A stretch of DNA of 64,000 nucleotides from Pseudomonas rhodesiae. GTDB lineage: Bacteria > Pseudomonadota > Gammaproteobacteria > Pseudomonadales > Pseudomonadaceae. The notes beneath the pieces are model-generated. The model worked only from the letters and a program-made list of their open reading frames with translations. It did no database searches and was not told the origin of the DNA. The stretch is from positions 186,001 to 250,000 of the forward strand of contig NZ_VFEU01000004.1 of the NCBI RefSeq assembly GCF_007858255.1. Direction: 5' to 3'. Each line of letters begins with the position of its first letter. Position 1 is the first letter of the stretch. The translations under genes were made by a program, and so were the position numbers. Of this stretch, positions 63,269 to 64,000 are shown piece by piece.

Positions 63269-64000
63269 CCGTACGGCGTTGCGGTTGCTGGTGATGATTC
63301 AGTTGGTGTCGATGGGCGCCATGGAAATGAGCGGGCCTTTCTGGCCGTTGCAAATCCAGAAACTGCTCGGCGTTGCCGATGCTCATTACACTGGGCTGCT
63401 GTCAGCTCTGGTGTACGCCGGGCCGATGATGGCGGCGATGCTCCTGACACCGATGTGGGGCCGCCTGGGTGACCGCACCGGTCACAAGCCGATGATCCTG
63501 CGCGCACTACTGGCGCTGGCGGTGTGCCAGGCGCTGGCAGCGATCGCACAGGATCCTTGGTTGCTGGTGGCAATCAGGGTGGTGCAAGGCGCGTTGGCGG
63601 GCTTTATCGCAGCGGCCCAGGCCTACGCTCTGGCGTGCTGCGGCGACGGCGGACGCGGGCACATCCTAGCGCGGCTGCAATCGGCGACCGCCGTGGGTTC
63701 CCTGGCAGGCCCGGTATTGGGCGGCTGGCTGATGGACGTCTCGGGTTTCGCCCTGCTGTGCTACAGCGCCACTGCGGTCTGCCTGCTCTGCGCAGCGCTC
63801 AGCCTGTGGCTGCCCAGCGATGCACCGCGCGCACGACCGGCGCGCAACGCGACCCGCTCCGCGCTGCCCAAGGGCTGGCTCGGCGCGATGCTTGGCATCA
63901 TCGTGTTGATCCAGGCAGCCAAAATGATGCCGCAGCCGTTCTACGCGCTGTACGTGGCCGATGTGCTGCACGCGCCGGCGTGGTTGATTGGCGCCAGCTA
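63258..64000 (+). CDS. MFS transporter, likely siderophore exporter (5' part)
   Basis: Partial gene that runs past the right edge, so about 247 residues are visible. ATG 63258 (MSSDRTALRLLVMIQLV) lies inside the end of the NIS synthetase gene with an 11-bp overlap. It has MGAMEMSGPFWPLQI, motif A MWGRLGDRTGHKPM and several hydrophobic helices. Export of the siderophore made by the upstream enzyme is inferred from the overlap and from similar NIS synthetase-MFS pairs. Confidence 0.88.
   Translation, partial: MSSDRTALRLLVMIQLVSMGAMEMSGPFWPLQIQKLLGVADAHYTGLLSALVYAGPMMAAMLLTPMWGRLGDRTGHKPMILRALLALAVCQALAAIAQDPWLLVAIRVVQGALAGFIAAAQAYALACCGDGGRGHILARLQSATAVGSLAGPVLGGWLMDVSGFALLCYSATAVCLLCAALSLWLPSDAPRARPARNATRSALPKGWLGAMLGIIVLIQAAKMMPQPFYALYVADVLHAPAWLIGAS

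Overview
This window is a 64 kb stretch of a GC-rich chromosome from the Pseudomonas fluorescens group. The assignment rests on gene content and order: FleQ/FleS next to fliC-flaG-fliD-fliS-fliT, a divergent phhR/phhABC locus, a PlpD-type patatin near recQ, a B12-riboswitch-led cobalamin operon, and several copies of a short GTGGGAGGGGGC...-type REP hairpin. No rRNA, tRNA, CRISPR array, insertion sequence or intact prophage was recognised.

Layout. (1) 1-16.5 kb, all on the minus strand: flagellar genes. flgFGHIJKL encodes rods, L/P rings, rod cap/muramidase and hook junction, and a sigma54-type promoter lies upstream of flgF. A lone ketoacyl-ACP synthase III sits where many pseudomonads carry a flagellin glycosylation island. 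Then come fliC (with a clear FliA promoter), flaG, fliDST, fleQ and the start of fleS (with a sigma54-type promoter). (2) 16.8-21.1 kb: phenylalanine catabolism, phhR divergent from phhABC, closed by a REPIN. (3) 21.2-36.4 kb: single genes and small groups: an LpxH-like phosphoesterase, AraC regulator plus EamA exporter, Rdx selenoprotein-like protein, patatin/autotransporter PlpD, MarR regulator, RecQ, a YecA-like protein, a DUF454 protein, a large SSS-domain hybrid histidine kinase, RmuC and a Sel1-like protein. (4) 36.4-38.8 kb: a gene-poor, lower-GC patch with three small unknown genes, a structured leader and one protein resembling phage-encoded proteins. (5) 38.8-42.5 kb: FadL-type porin, periplasmic glutathione peroxidase, and a MarR-MFS-microprotein unit with matching TATATA-centred operators. 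(6) 42.5-51.7 kb, minus strand: the late cobalamin pathway cobO-cobB-bluB-cbiB-cobD-cobQ-cobU-cobT-cobC-cobS, almost every junction overlapping or nearly so, behind a cobalamin riboswitch. (7) 51.8-61 kb: sorbosone-dehydrogenase-like lipoprotein, two tandem NlpC/P60 lipoproteins, hda, a PerM/AI-2E family protein, a DUF2066 protein, purMN, a DUF3108 protein and a 62-aa protein. (8) 61.3-64 kb: a Fur-box-preceded NIS siderophore synthetase overlapping an MFS exporter that runs off the window.

How the genes fit together. The flagellar block shows the usual cascade (FleQ and RpoN, then FleSR, then FliA for flagellin). The cob block converts cobyrinate diamide to adenosylcobalamin, including DMB synthesis by BluB, under B12 feedback. 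The right edge is the start of an iron-regulated siderophore locus. The least ordinary items are the MarR/MFS/40-aa microprotein unit with a probably leaderless regulator gene, the REP element that forms the C-terminal codons of cobB and touches the bluB start codon, the duplicated module in FlgL, the lone KASIII in the flagellar block, and the low-GC patch with its leader and phage-like gene.
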